DNA of 64,000 bases from contig NC_087070.1 of the NCBI RefSeq assembly GCF_963678635.1, positions 28,682,048-28,746,047 on the forward strand, in the 5' to 3' direction. Origin of the DNA: Symsagittifera roscoffensis. Taxonomy: Eukaryota > Xenacoelomorpha > Acoela > Convolutidae. The notes under the pieces were generated by a model that had not been told where the DNA came from, did no database searches, and saw only the letters and a list, made by a program, of their open reading frames with translations. Positions 22,055 through 34,265 of the stretch are shown here, piece after piece (the first letter of the stretch is position 1; the number at the start of each line of letters is the position of its first letter). The position numbers and the translations under genes are program-made.

Positions 22055-22770
22055 GTTGATGACCGCGATGTATAATTAATGATCCCAATATGTAACTAAT
22101 GAGCCTAATGTATAACTACTGAAACAAATGGTATAAATAATGGTCCCTATGAATAACTAAGGATCCCTTTGCGTAACTGATGATCCCGATGTATAACTGA
22201 TGCTCTCGATGTCTAGCCAATTTTGTGTATAAATAATCAATAATTCCGAAGTATAATTAATGATGCCTACGTTTAATTGAAGAACCCTATCTATAACTAA
22301 TGATCACAATGTATAACTAACAATCACTGTGTATAATTATTGACTCCTATGTGTAACCAATGATCTTTTCGTATAACCTAATGTAACTAGGAATCTTTAA
22401 GTTTGACTTTTGATCATTATGTATAACTAACGATCCCTCTGTGAAACTGGTGATCTCTGCGTATAAACAATGATCTGCATAATTAGCTAATGATCCCAAT
22501 ACATAATTATTGATGCCTATGTTTAATTACAGAAACTATGTATAACTAATGATCACAATGTAAAACTAACAATCACTATGTATAATTAATGATCCCTATG
22601 TATTATTAATGATCTTTATTGATAATTTTTGATCAAAATGTATAATTAACGGTCCCTCTGTGAAATAGATGATTCCCATGTATAACAAATGTTCCCTATA
22701 ATCAACTAATCATGCTTAATTTTCAATTAAAGATCCCGATGAGCAACCAATTATCTCTAATTTCGGCAAG
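22055..22770 (+). repeat. 20-22-bp minisatellite, GATCCC family
   Basis: About 33 degenerate copies of a unit close to GATCCCTATGTATAACTAAT. The reverse complement of its core (ACATAGGGATCATTAG) is the unit core of the separate array at 59.0-59.2 kb. Confidence 0.85.
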
Positions 22771-25468
22771 TGGTCTCATTTACAAAAGTGATAACTGTGC
22801 AGGCTGCAATCAATTTCGCCTGACTGCGCAATTGGAAATATTCTTTTTTTTCTCATAAGGTTTCAAATAAAAGAAAAACTCCGGGTATTGAAAAAACACA
22901 GATTAAATCTACAGAAATAAGGTTTAATCAAATTCATTGACGTAATTAGTGAAAACTTGCCACATGCATTATTTTGAAGAAAATTACGCTGTTCAAAAGG
23001 AGTCTTTTTTTAAAAATTTTTATGAAGGCGCACCTAAAATTGTAACTTTGTTCGCATAAAGAAAGAAGCTTCAAAGGACAGAGAAATGTCTTACTACTAT
23101 CAATTATGGCTACAGATATGCGATAAATACATCTGAAAAATCTTTTTTTTCTACATTTCCGCAACAGATTTCCAGTTTGAAAGATAGAACGGTTAATCAA
23201 GAGAAATTTAAGTCACAAAAGCATCTTATTATCCGCTTTGACGTTTCGATTATCCATAAGTCAATTGTCGTGTTATTTTTATTTTTTTTTCGCATCTAAA
23301 AATCCAACAAGTCAAACTTATCTTAATCGAAAGCCATTTGATATTTTTTTCAAAATTCCATTGGAGAAGTATTGACCAATTCCGAAAAAAATGGTTGCTT
23401 AGTGCTGGTTTTTGAGTTGAAGGATTGGCGTCATTGCGGAATTTCTGTAGCTGATTATACTGGCAGTACGTGGAAAAAGTTCGCGTGACTCTGATATCTT
23501 CATATGCTCATGAACAGTTTTTCAAAAAAATATACAGGCCATAAATTAGATTAGACGACCATTGCTTTCAGTTTGTTTTAAGTTATTTCAGCTAACATTG
23601 GTGTCTGAATTGGCTGAACATGCTTCTCATGTCATTGTATGTTTTAATGTGAGCTCAGAAACACAGTTCAAATACTAAGTAAGTTTTTGCTTTGAAGGAG
23701 CGTAGCATTTTTTCCTCTATGGTTGGTTTGTTTTCTTTAAATTTCGAAGTTTCTACCAAGCTTTGACGGAAAAAGAACTTCGCAGTTTAAAACATTAATC
23801 CAATTAAGAACTGCTAAAGCTGAGAAAGCAAAAGTGAAAAATGATTTCGTAGTTGGGGGTTGACAATCGTTTGACTAAAAATAACCCCAAAGGCGCAAAG
23901 TTAAAAAAGTGTAGGGTTTTTTCATTAGTTGGGTGATATTTTGCTTTCGAATTGCATTAATACTCAGTCATATGAAGGATTTATTGATATTTTTTCATTT
24001 ACAGGATAGTTACTTCGCAATGTTATCAATTCCTACACTTTCAGTATTGCTTAGTTTAAAAAAGCAACTGCTTCAGCAGAAACACCTGGCATGCAAAATA
24101 TATGGAAATCCAACACCAATTATAGGAGGAAATTAAATCGTGTATGGTCTGCAAAAAATTTTATACACACTCTCCTTGGTAACAAATATTTCTAGTTTGT
24201 GAAAACCTCACCTAAATAAAGAAAGTGTCGCAGGTTGCTAAAAAAATATAGGATTGGTTTTGACGTGAAAAGATATTATTTGCTGGTGTTTTGAAATTTC
24301 CTCAAAAATTGCGGGACCCACTTTTAAACTCGTTTTTTTTCAGGGACCCAACAATCATACTTGTACCTAATTATTAAGCGACGTTAGGCAATTATGACGC
24401 ATTAGCAGTACCAGTCACTTCGAAAAAAAATTTACCAACTAACATGCCTCAATTTATAGAGCTGACGCACTTTAAATAGTGTACGAAAAAGTGCATTAAA
24501 ACATCCGACCATGCGCAGATTTGAACCTGCTTATTTTGTTGCTATTTGTAATATAACAGTCTGTGTTAGTATTTTTAGAATTGGCGGTACTAAAAATGAA
24601 CACTAATATTTGTGTCTTAGGTTGGAAAAAAAAGTGTTCACACTATTACACAAGCTTTGCAACTAATTTCATTTCGTTGACACACTTGCGTCATTTTAAA
24701 AACATCATAACATTTAAAAGTTTCAAGTGAAAAATTTGTTTGTCAGATTTTTGCTGAGTTTACTCCAGTGCAGATACCAGTATTTTAAGTATAACAAATC
24801 ATATCATCAAACTCAGCACGACAGTCGAGCACGCGCACACTCCATAAAATCACTGTTTCTACCTCTAGCACTTTGACATTTATTGAACAAACTGTTTTAA
24901 TTCTTTATACAAAGACTCAATGTCAATAGATTTCCTTCAACAGAAAAGTGCGATTTTCAAACAGGCGACAAAAGAGCAGAACAAGCATTTAATTGAAGTC
25001 TAGTTGCACAAAATTTAAGTGTCCTAATTGAAAAAACAATTACTAGATGGACCTGAAGTCTTACTTTTTGTACAAAGCTGGCTTGATGGTAACCCAACTG
25101 ACAAGTAAAGTCAAATTTTAAATTATTCATGAGAAATTTTTATTGTATAAGGTTTTTTTTTCAAATTCTTGTCTATATTGCATTGAAGGAAATTGTCTGG
25201 TTCACTTGGTAATTGGCATTAAGCCTAGTATGTCACTGACATTGTCACAGTAAGATTTTCAATCTAGTTTTTACAATCCAGGTGGCAGCTAGAAGTTTCA
25301 TGAGGGTTGAGGAAGGCTTACAATTTTTTCTTTTTTTTGTGAATGACCATACTGGTTTTCCAATATCACTGGTAAGACCCTGCTTCGTTAAACGATTTTT
25401 GTGCTGTAGATAAACTATGGAAATTTAGGCCAAAAACTTGAAGTAACAACGCAGAAACATTGGTCAAA

Positions 25469-25513
25469 ACAGACGCGAAGGTGAGGTCCTCGCCACTTGC
25501 GATACAATTATGA
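25469..25513 (+). repeat. 42-bp dispersed motif, copy 1
   Basis: Relative of the CACAGAGGCGAAGC...CACTTGCGATACAA motif found five times in 25-39 kb. This copy reads AGACGCGAAGGTGAGGTCCT followed by CGCCACTTGCGATACAA. Confidence 0.45.
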
Positions 25514-25639
25514 GGTCGATTATAATCAAACGGAAAAAAGTTTTTGTTAAAAAAATTACAAAACAAGCCCAAAATATCCGGCAAAAAATTGCGTGAACTA
25601 TTGGAAACTCAACGATGAGCTTAGAGAGTGCTATAAATA

Positions 25640-25990
25640 AGGCTAGTCTTTATGAAAAAAATTCTGTATGCAGAACTAAGCTGACAAATAAGCAAACAGA
25701 CAATAATCTAAAATAGTTAATTATATTGCAAAAACAAACTCTCAACTGGCCGGTTTTGTCGTATCAAGCATGGGATTCAAAAAACCCTAGCGGGATTTAA
25801 ACCGTGTGCTTTTGCTATCTAAACTGCAGTTTAACCTCTACGCCAAATGGTTTATTGGATTTGATTTAAAATTACTATGTGGTAACAAAGCCAATACACC
25901 CGAGCAGAAACTCATGCCGAAAAAAATTCTCAATATCTTAAAATGGTTCCCCCCTCAGAGCACAGGCGTATTTTTTTTTTCGGCCGTAAC
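25640..25990 (-). repeat. tRNA-derived SINE-like copy 1
   Basis: On the minus strand TTGGCGTAGAGGTTA (25,832-25,850) resembles a pol III A box, and GGTTTAAATCCCG (25,791-25,803) a B box, at normal spacing. The plus-side flank carries the family motif AAGCTGACAAATAAGC near 25,679. Shared flank text (AAAATTACTATG.GG.AA) links it to copy 2. Borders are approximate. Confidence 0.5.
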
Positions 25991-26024
25991 GACGCAATAA
26001 GAGGCTGCTAGGTCGATAGTAATT

Positions 26025-26460
26025 AAATAATAGTTTATCAAGCCGATAAAACAAAAGAAACATTTAAATCGAGCTGATAAAATTACAATCAATTGAAAAA
26101 GCAATTTTTAATTCGGTGGCATTTTCAAATTGCTAAAAGCAATTGCAATGAGGATTGTTCACAGCTAAAACAAACGAACTTTAGATGTGACAACTAAGCC
26201 GACAAAACAAGCAGAAAATTAAGTGAATTTACTGATCCTGAATATGTACCGTTTTGAAGAAAAAACTGGTCCTTCCTGGTCAGATTCGAACACAGGACCT
26301 TTGTCGTTCCAGGCGCATTCGTTACAACCAAGCTAAGTGTGCAAGAGACTACAAAATTACTATGCGGCAAAGCACATCAGGAGTCGAATGAGTCCTGTGC
26401 ACAAAGTTGTTTACGGGAAAAAAAGTCTATCCCCGATTGTAATCCTCTTGCTCAACGCAA
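26025..26460 (-). repeat. tRNA-derived SINE-like copy 2
   Basis: The minus strand of 26,281-26,340 reads TTAGCTTGGTTGTAACG (A box) and GTGTTCGAATCTG (B box), about 32 bp apart. The other half of the element holds AAGCCGATAAAAC and AAGCCGACAAAACAAGCAGA in the same order as copy 3. A complete tRNA cloverleaf is not formed, so this is a SINE and not a tRNA gene. Confidence 0.6.
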
Positions 26461-27150
26461 GGGTAAACACACGCTTACGGTGATTTGAGAGACTTGTTTG
26501 TTTACGCTTGATTCAAAGATTTAGCTTTCTTGTAGTAAAGATTTATGTTCGTTTAAAAAAAGCAGTCAACGTTATTTAAGCGATCGTTTTAATAATTTAG
26601 AAAGGCTTACCAACTATTTTGATCCTTCTCCCAAAAACTACCTTTTTAAGGAAAATTGGATCTAATGAATTAATGGATATATTAGATAGCTCTAATTGGT
26701 ATGATTAGGGAATGAATAGTAAAACAATCACTTTGCCATATTCCGAAATTATTTTGAACGCGGATCAACTTGATCTATTTTGGCAAATTTTTACATTTTT
26801 TTTCTTTTTTACAATTCTCATTAACTTGAAAATTGATCCCAGATGAATAAGGATAAGATCGGGTTTTGTTCCTACTGCCTTGACTATTCTCAGATAAAAC
26901 GGAGAAGATGAATCAACCGTACAATATCGCATATTTTCTACAATATCAACTTTCAAAAATTTACGTGGTTGGAGGGACATTCTCCGGTAGGTCACTTAGG
27001 GGGAGAAATTGTACGGTTGCTCCGAGAAAATAAATCTAAAATCAAAACAATAAATAAAAGTAAGTAAGCAAAACAATTTGGAATCTTTAAGCAACCGATA
27101 AAACACCGGAAAAACAAGACATGGAGGTCCTGAGATAAAACAAGGAACAC
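26461..27150. other. 3' flank of SMC6
   Basis: AT-rich, no second gene seen. An AATAAA on the minus strand at 27,151-27,156, about 220 nt past the SMC6 stop, is a possible polyadenylation signal; ATTAAA near 27,350 is a nearer alternative. Confidence 0.4.
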
Positions 27151-27374
27151 TTTATTCACAGAAAAGAGCTCAGTATTAAATCAGGTACGTCAGCGAATGG
27201 ATGCTCACAATGGATTGGTTTCAATTTAGCTCGATCAGAACATTTTCAATCAATTCGATAATACTACTTGAAACTTCTTGTCTGTGAATTAAAACTACTT
27301 TATAGGGATTTTCAAACAAATTCATTTCTATAGTTCTTACTCGACCAGTTTTAATCTACCAGTTCGTTTTACTC

Positions 27375-27665
27375 CTACTGAGTTGGCTCTGTTTGTTCTT
27401 CTGACTCGTTGAAAAACTGAGTCAGATTGGACTGTCTCTGGTATCTTTCTGGGTCTGGCATGCGGAATATCTTCACATCTTCTGGCCTCGTTCTCAGATT
27501 GCCCAGGTCCAGGGGTGTGAAGAAGATGAACTGGGAGCCAGTTGGACTGCTGGCAAGGCGCTCTTCACCAACTTCTGAGGCCTCTGTGGTGGCGAACTCC
27601 AAAAGGTAGTCCATGCTCACTTTCCGATTCACCATGTCCATGAACACATCGAATTCGTCCAGTAT
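27375..27665 (-). CDS. SMC6: SMC6, last exon (Walker B and C-terminal ATPase half)
   Basis: The exon starts at 27,665 after TCTATTTAG (3' splice site) and begins ILDEFDVFMDMVNRK. This is the Walker B motif with its catalytic DE and the D-loop region typical of SMC6. It continues with SQFIFFTPLDLGNL and MPDPERYQ, the conserved SMC6 tail, and ends at a TAA at 27,375. It contributes 96 residues. Joined in phase 0 to the upstream exon it completes the split ATP-binding head. The final residues (TQFFNESEEQTEPTQ) are acidic and less conserved. No frameshift or missing catalytic residue is visible. Confidence 0.93.
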   Translation of the reverse strand: MLDEFDVFMDMVNRKVSMDYLLEFATTEASEVGEERLASSPTGSQFIFFTPLDLGNLRTRPEDVKIFRMPDPERYQRQSNLTQFFNESEEQTEPTQ

Positions 27666-27843
27666 CTAAATAGAAAAAAAACAATAGCCTGATAATACTA
27701 AGAAATGCACTTTGGTCTAAAACGGTCTTTTTTGCACTAAGGAAAGAACAACTTTCCAGAATTTCTGAAAGCCACATACAATAGTTTTGACCTTATACAT
27801 GAAATTAGTTAACTCTTTGCGAACTATTTGTCTTTTTTCTTAC
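27666..27843 (-). other. SMC6: SMC6 intron (178 nt, phase 0)
   Basis: 5' splice site AAG|GTAAGA at 27,844/27,843 and 3' splice site TTTAG|ATA at 27,666/27,665, preceded by a T-rich tract. It lies exactly between PFK and ILDEFD, just before Walker B. The reading frame is continuous across it. Confidence 0.92.
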
Positions 27844-30800
27844 CTTGAATGGCGAGGTTCCTGACACAGCACTCCACATTGCTGTAATGAAACACACAGT
27901 GGTGAAGGATCTTTCACCACCCGACAGCTGACTTTTATTCTTCAGAACTTTGTCCGACTTAGTCTTGATCAGTATATCCAGGGTCTTGGCCTCGTGATCA
28001 AACACTAGCTTCCCTGAATATCCATTTCCACGTAACCCCAGCCGATGAGCAAACCCGTTGGCCATCGTAACTGTCGCATTTTCACGCAGACTCAAAAACT
28101 TTGTCTGTCTGAACTTGAGTGCATCTTGAAGTACAGCCAGCAACTCTTCTCTCTCTGAAATTTCACTCTCGGCCAAGGAGTACTTATCAGTTTGAATTGC
28201 AAGTTGCGCCTCGAGATCCGCTCTGTTTTCTGGATTTTCCTTCTCCTTGGCGGCCAACAAATTTCTCGAATCTACTAACGCTTTTTCAATGTCAGCCTTG
28301 CTTCTACGGGAACGCATCATTCTTCCGTATTCCTCTTGATCTAAAACCTGCTCATCAATTTTTTGCTGCAAATTGGAATTTTGAGTGTCCAGATTTGTAC
28401 AAGCAGCTTTGTTATCTTGAATTTCTCTCTCAATTGGCGCTATACTAGTTTGATAAAACTTTTTAGTTTCCACATGCTCAGAAAGTTGCACATTTAAATT
28501 TTGGACCCTGTTTGTTTTGGACCTCAACTCATTGCGTAAACAATTATATTTTTCTTGCAAGCTATGAAACTCTGATTTGGCGGATTCTTCCTCCAATTTC
28601 AATTTTTCTAGTGTGTTTTTAATCTGAACCAGCGACGCTTCTTCCTTTTCTAACTTAGAAGCATCGTCACGTATTTCACTCTCGTATACTTCTGTTGTCT
28701 CGTCTGAGAGGAGTTGATCCAAATCTCGCTTCACTTCTTTTGCTAATCTTGAAGCTGATTCAAATTTACGCTCACGAGAAAACTTAGTCTCAAGCAAAGA
28801 TTTCTGAACTTCCTTATTGGACTTGAACTTCTCATCCAGCGATCTTATTTCGATTTCAGCCGCCGCTTTGTCTCTCTTTATGGTTTCAATTTGCTCTTGT
28901 GTTGTTGCGATCTTGTGTGAAATGTCGTCACGCTGGAAAAAATTGCACTCTTTTACATTATTAGCATACACGGCCCTTCCAGGAATAACTTCGGATCCAT
29001 TTAGGCAGATTCCCTTCTCAGTTTTGGCAGGAGGATCCGACATAATCAGGACCTGTCTCGCCTCCTTCAAAGAGTTGAATATTATTATATTTTCCGGTGA
29101 CACTTGGTCTATTAAGCAGTTCATAACCACCGGATCCTCACAATTGATTACCTCTTGCAAAGTCGGCTGCGAATTAGTTTGTGATTTGTGACCCGATGTG
29201 TCATAAATTGTGTTCATAAAACTCTGGACAATAAGTTGAGGGAAAGTTTGCTTCCTGTCACGCCCAATTACCCGCTCGAAGATCCCGCGTAAAATAGCAG
29301 CATCACTTCGATTGTCGCACATGAAACCCGTCATTAAACCACTTCCGATGCATTGCTCAATTGGTATTTCATATTCGGCCTTCGAAGCTTTAATGTACCT
29401 GCCTAAGGGACCTTTCGGTGTCTTCGAGAACCTCGCCTCAGTTTTGATCGCTTCCAGTAACTCCGGAACATGTAATCCGTACAGTTTAAGGTGGTTGTCT
29501 TTGGACTCCTTCAACTGGCGGACTCTAGTCTCCATCTGCTTGATATCTGACTCATGCATCGCTATTTGATGTCTATACATCCTCAGGTCTTGCCTCAGCC
29601 GGTCTTCATTGTCATTAACTTGTTTCAGTTTCCCATCCGCACTTTGCGCTTCACTTTTACTCTCTTCAATTTCTTTTTCTAGCTCAGCTAATTTTTCCTG
29701 TAACTTCCTGCTCTCTTGGGCATACTCGTTCTCGTTTCTAGCTCTGTGCTGCAGAATTACCTTTTCCATAGCCGCAAGCTCCTTTTTCAGATTTCGGATT
29801 GAGCTTTCTTTGCTCTGAATGCTCATTTTGACTGCACTTGAGGTGCGATTTGCCTCACGATAGATGCTTTCTTTGTTAGATTTCTCTTCGTTAAGCAGAT
29901 GTGTTTGTTTATTTAGATCATCTATTTCAGTTTGAACTTTTTGCCGTTCGGTTTCGATTTTGTCGACTTCTCTCTGTGAGTCGGCAATCTTCTGCCGTCT
30001 CATTTCAATGTTGCGCTCTTTGTCTGTTACTCTCCGCTGTAACTCAAACTTCTTCGCGTCCAAGTCTTTTTTCATTACAACCAACAGTTCAACTTGCAGT
30101 CTCCTCCGTTTTAATTGGAGCTGCTCTTTTGAATCACATGCTTTGATTCGAACTTGAACTTTCTTAATTTGCTCTAGAAAATGTGCTAGCTTTTCTTTTG
30201 TTCTTTCGACAACTTTTTGTCCTTTTTCCACATTTGCCTTGATTTCCTTCAAATCGTCTTCCAGCAAATCGAGCCTCGTCACTTGTTTAAAGAAAGAGTA
30301 CATCTTAGTGGGTTCTGCCGTGGCCAAAAATTCTCGACTCATATCTTGAGTCAAAATAGTAGTCGGGTTATCGATACAAATATCAAAATGGTCTAATACT
30401 CTGTGCATTAATGTAGCCGTAGTCCCAATAGTCCTATCTCTATGCGTTTTAATTTTATACGTGGAAGCACTTTGAGTAATTCGGCGTTCGATTACAATGG
30501 TGGGCCCGTAGGTTTCTCTTTGGAAGGGGTTCTTGCCCTCATTCGAGAGATGAATCGCGACTGTAGCCGCACTTTCGTCTTTTCTGATCAAACCCTTTGT
30601 GGATGCGGCTCTTTGGGTGAAACTTGCTTTGGCACCAAGTCCAATTAGTAGAGCAGTAACTATGGCTGATTTTCCACTTCCGTTTTTACCAGTGACGAAA
30701 TTAATTTTATCTCCGAATGGGACTTCAAGATGTCGATGATTCATGAAATTCTTCAAAACTAGTTTTTGCAGTTTTCCACAAAGTACTCCGCTGACTGCTC

Positions 30801-31029
30801 CAGGCGTAGAACAAATCTCCTCTTGACTACTTTGGGTACTTTTCAGGAACCTAGCTGTAGTTCCTGGAGACAAATTTTCCCCATTCTGTTCTAGTTCCTT
30901 TTCCAATTCAAATACAGGCGTGGGCTGTGAATTGCAGGACTGAGAGACGAGTTTAGCTTGGGAAGTAGCCAGACATGGATCCAGGGGCCCCTCTGCAGGT
31001 CGCTTGCGCTTGTGGCCATTGAGGAACAT
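27844..31029 (-). CDS. SMC6: SMC6, structural maintenance of chromosomes protein 6, main exon
   Basis: SMC6 pairs with SMC5 in the nuclear SMC5/6 complex, an ATP-driven DNA-entrapping machine for homologous recombination repair and replication stress. The exon encodes 1,062 residues from the ATG at 31,029 (the first ATG in frame). An acidic/basic N-terminus with an NLS-like KRKRP is followed by Walker A GKNGSGKS at about 114-121, the Q-loop segment ILTQDMSREFL near 228, the first coiled coil, a hinge (about 510-700, with GLHVPELLEAI and IGSGLMTGF), the returning coiled coil, and the ABC signature LSGGERS at about 1035-1041. With the last exon the protein is 1,158 residues, slightly longer than vertebrate SMC6, mostly at the N-terminus. 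The uninterrupted 3.2-kb exon and intact motifs indicate a functional single-copy host gene. Only one intron was found; an untranslated first exon cannot be excluded. Confidence 0.95.
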
Positions 31030-32419
31030 CAAAATCTGGAGACAGTTTTCATCAGCATGTGCATTTGAGAAAATAAAATGACTTTGATTTCTTCACCAGG
31101 CTAATTGTTCCTAGTAATTAGTTGCACGTAATAAGAACTTTGAAAATCCCCTTCACACGTAAGTAACAAAAAATTCAAAACCCGACTACGGTCATGGGGG
31201 TGCTATACTGGGAAAGCGTCCAAAAAGTTTAAAGAACCAACAAAATTTTTTTTGAACAACTGAGCATTATTTACACAGAGGTGAAGCTGAGCTTCCCACC
31301 AGTTGCAATACACCAATTATAGGATGAGTGCACCATGACGCTAAAAAATATGCAAACAGAACTTCGAACTATGTTGCAATTGAAGAAGGAAATCGACAAA
31401 CGAGTAGAAAAAAATATATATTTTTCTTATCGTGTTTGAATTCATTTGAGTTTTTCAAAGAGGTGCTAGTGGGGTTGAATTTTTTCCTTCAAAAATCGGT
31501 GTCAGGGCTTATGATCTCAGAGGTACTACCGGTCATTTTAAGGAAAAAAATCGGTAATTAAGCCGATAGCCGACATCCAATAAGCTGAAACTCAGCCGAA
31601 AATTTTCGTAAAACACTTAAAGGAAAAATATCTATCTAACGCTCACATGGGATCCAGGATAGCTATACAAATAGCGTATGCAAAGTAGACTACATAATTG
31701 GGAAACTTAAGCAACAGAGCTTGAGTCGACAACCACGAAGCCAAAAAACCATCAGTAGAAAATTAATATCAAAACTCTAATTATACGTACAATAGTTTGA
31801 GTATATCGCATCAGTAGTAACTAGTACCCGGTAGTTAAACTTGAATTTTCATTAGTTTGAGCATGTTAACAGCATAGCAGCATCATAAGTGATTCACCTG
31901 ATTTTGTTAAACTAGTTGTTAGCTCGAAAAAAAAATCTATATTCCGAATGGATAACGCTTGCTAAAGCAAGCGTAAGAACTAAAATGTTAGAGTACTTGG
32001 TGCGTAACGAAAAAAGTTGGACAACTGTAACAAATTTATTGCTGTTATGACTACTAACGAAGGGGAACAAAAAATGTCATTGAGTGGTTCCTCTTAGCAC
32101 GATTTTAGTTAGCCTCAAAAACACCTCGCTCACAATATTGCATCGTAGAAAAAGTAAAATTGATTTTCCAACATACTATACAATAAAACAAGACTGCTCG
32201 TATCATTGCAAAACCCTGAATGTTCCGACTGCCATTTAATTGATCTCGAACAGATTTTGATAAATTAAATATTGCAAAACTATGAATTTAAGGCTGATTC
32301 TATTTAAATTTAAGAGTTGAAATTTGAGTCGTATATGAAATAAATAAAACCAATAAGCTGCCGCAATTCAATGTGGAACAACTTTGTAGTGCGACTTTGG
32401 AACAACTTTGGAATACTTA
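31030..32419. other. Intergenic DNA upstream of SMC6
   Basis: Should contain the SMC6 promoter, but no clear TATA or initiator stands out. AT-rich with one 42-bp motif copy (31,272-31,314) and scattered AAGCCGA motifs. No gene seen. Confidence 0.45.
31272..31314 (+). repeat. 42-bp dispersed motif, copy 2
   Basis: CACAGAGGTGAAGCTGAGC followed by TTCCCACCAGTTGCAATACA; same motif as the copies at 25.5, 35.8, 36.4 and 38.8 kb. Confidence 0.5.
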
Positions 32420-32515
32420 GCCACGCGTTTAAACAGTCGCGTGGCAGGTTAATATAATGGTGTGCACACCCGGCTAGTCCCATGCAGATCAATAGATCGA
32501 ACCCCCGAAGGACCA
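32420..32515 (+). repeat. tRNA-like SINE fragment on the plus strand
   Basis: GTGGCAGGTTAATATAATGG resembles an A box region and AGATCGAACCCCC a B box. The intervening segment could form part of an anticodon arm, but no full cloverleaf with matching acceptor ends was found. Confidence 0.4.
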
Positions 32516-32824
32516 GAATTTTGTTAAAAAACACCCCGAGCATATATATTCCTTCATTTTCTTCAAAAGTCGGAACAATTGTATAGCGTCAGATTGAGAG
32601 ACTTGGAGCATCTTGGGACAGAGAATGGCATCTTGTGACCGAACAAGCTCCTGTTCGAAAAGGCTATAAATTAATTTACGATACCACTAACATAGCCTTG
32701 CAAGCTACCGAACAGAAAAATCGAAAAAACTACAACTAGAAAACCTTCAAAGTGTTGTCTGGAATGATGTTCTATTTATTCATGAATATTTAATTTTTTA
32801 CACCCCTACATTCCAGACTTTTTA

Positions 32825-33240
32825 CAGCCCCACTAAGCCGATAAAACGTAAGCCGAAACAAACAAAGCTTTTAATAAAATTATAATTTAAAAAAAATTAT
32901 TTCAAGTACAATTAGAATTGCTACAATTAAAAAATTTCTTACCGGACAGAAAATCTTGATGAAGCTATCAAGCCGACAAAAGAAGCAGACAAACTAATTT
33001 GATGAAATGGAATATTTCCATTTGAAAAAAAAACACTAATACAGACCAATATCTAACCTAGGACCTTTGCCATTCCAGCCGTAGTCGCTACCTCTAGGCC
33101 AAGTGTGCCGGAGAACCCAAGAAATTTGAGTTTGTTGTGAACCAAGCTATCAAATGATTTGGTTTAAAATATTGATAGCCCGAAAAGTGCATATTCCGAT
33201 TTGATAGCGCTTTCTAATCGCAATCGTAATTAATCGTGCG
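32825..33240 (-). repeat. tRNA-derived SINE-like copy 3
   Basis: Colinear with copy 2: AAGCCGATAAAACGTAAGCC near 32,836, AAGCCGACAAAAGAAGCAGA near 32,970, then on the minus strand of 33,048-33,108 TTGGCCTAGAGGTAGCG (A box) and a weaker B box (AGGTTAGATATTG). AATGGCAAAGGTCCT is shared with copy 2 in slightly different form. Confidence 0.55.
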
Positions 33241-33654
33241 ACCTTAACATCCAAAACGTGAAGAGCAGGCTCAAAGAATTATCAAAATCCAGCAAACTAC
33301 AGCAGTATTGTAACAACAATCAGAACAAAAACTTAATGTTAACGTAACTTATTTTAATTTTTCATTTCCACATCAAATTGAAACTTCGAATAACTCATCG
33401 TTATCCTGTTGGCCAGCCAAATACCACTTTTAGAATTCATTAAACATCTAACTCTATCAAATCAAATGGGTGATTGTAAAAAGCATCCTTTTTCGCCACG
33501 TTCAAGCCCACGTATACTCTACGTTTACTTTTTGTTTTCTCAACTGAGGGGCTTTTTGTTCAGCAACAGAAATTACTCATTAATTGCACAATTAATTTTT
33601 AATATTAAACTGAAACGGCTTTTCTTGACACTGGATAAAAAATTCTCATGCATC

Positions 33655-33934
33655 CAGGGGCGGATCTAGGATTTTCTCAAGAGGGGGGAATTCCAAAAAA
33701 TTTTCGAAAATTTTGTCGACCTTTTTTTGGTCGACCAAATTGATTTTCCGAGCTCTTCCGAAGCACTTAAAACACCCTGTTTTCGACACGCGCTCCCCCC
33801 TCAATTTTAGTATATATTGACGCCTAGAGGCGCCTTTAGAAAAGTTTTATGGTCCGGCACCAAAAATTTATATCTCAAAATAGTACAAAGAGGGCACCTT
33901 TTGGGTCGGCGTATGTCCCCCTAAACCCGCCCTG
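33655..33934. mobile_element. hAT-type MITE, 280 bp
   Basis: The termini are inverted: CAGGGGCGGATCTAGG at the left and, as reverse complement of the right end, CAGGGCGGGTTTAGGGG. The element is flanked by a perfect 8-bp direct repeat CATGCATC (33,647-33,654 and 33,935-33,942). CAGGG-type ends with an 8-bp target-site duplication are characteristic of hAT transposons. It has no coding capacity, so it is non-autonomous and would have been moved by a transposase elsewhere. An internal GTCGACC...GGTCGAC hairpin is present near 33,715. Confidence 0.88.
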
Positions 33935-34119
33935 CATGCATCTAAAACAGTTGACGAAAACTTCCTTAATATGATATTGAGTTTATGTCCGGGGTAGCTC
34001 ACTCAGAGTAATTTCAGATAAGGTACACCGTCTGTTCGTCACGCTCACGCTATCTTATTTTCGGCCGGATAGATTCGTGCAACTTCTTAGTCTAATACCG
34101 ATCTTAATCTTTCTCTTAT

Positions 34120-34265
34120 ATCTCCTAGTCTCAATAGATCTAGTGTATACTGGTATTTGCGAGTTAGATATCAGGAACTGTTCTGAAGGAGAACAACTGT
34201 CTTCTAAGTTATATTTATTTTGTTCTGCTGCTGAAACTATGAACAGTTTCAGCTTCACAAATAAT
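34120..34265 (+). CDS. Possible internal exon of a cysteine-containing protein
   Basis: A frame reading SIDLVYTGICELDIRNCSEG and onward is bounded by an acceptor-like TCTTATATCTCCTAG on the left and GTAAGT on the right. The upstream part of the same frame is strongly hydrophobic (LLSLIPILIFLLYLLV), like a signal peptide, but has no ATG. No other exon could be tied to it. It may be chance. Confidence 0.22.

Larger units (their letters stand above)
22771..27150. other. AT-rich intergenic DNA with SINE-like pieces
   Basis: No gene seen. It contains a box-B-like remnant on the minus strand near 24,505-24,530 (GCAGGTTCAAATCTGCG) and the SINE-like copies and 42-bp motif listed separately. Confidence 0.55.

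Noticed and set aside
26281..26340. Functional tRNA gene
   Set aside because: A and B boxes exist but no acceptor stem or full cloverleaf could be formed, and colinear copies with the same flanks show it is a SINE.
28119..30648. Plus-strand frames of 65-124 codons inside SMC6
   Set aside because: Antisense shadows of the continuous SMC6 coding sequence.
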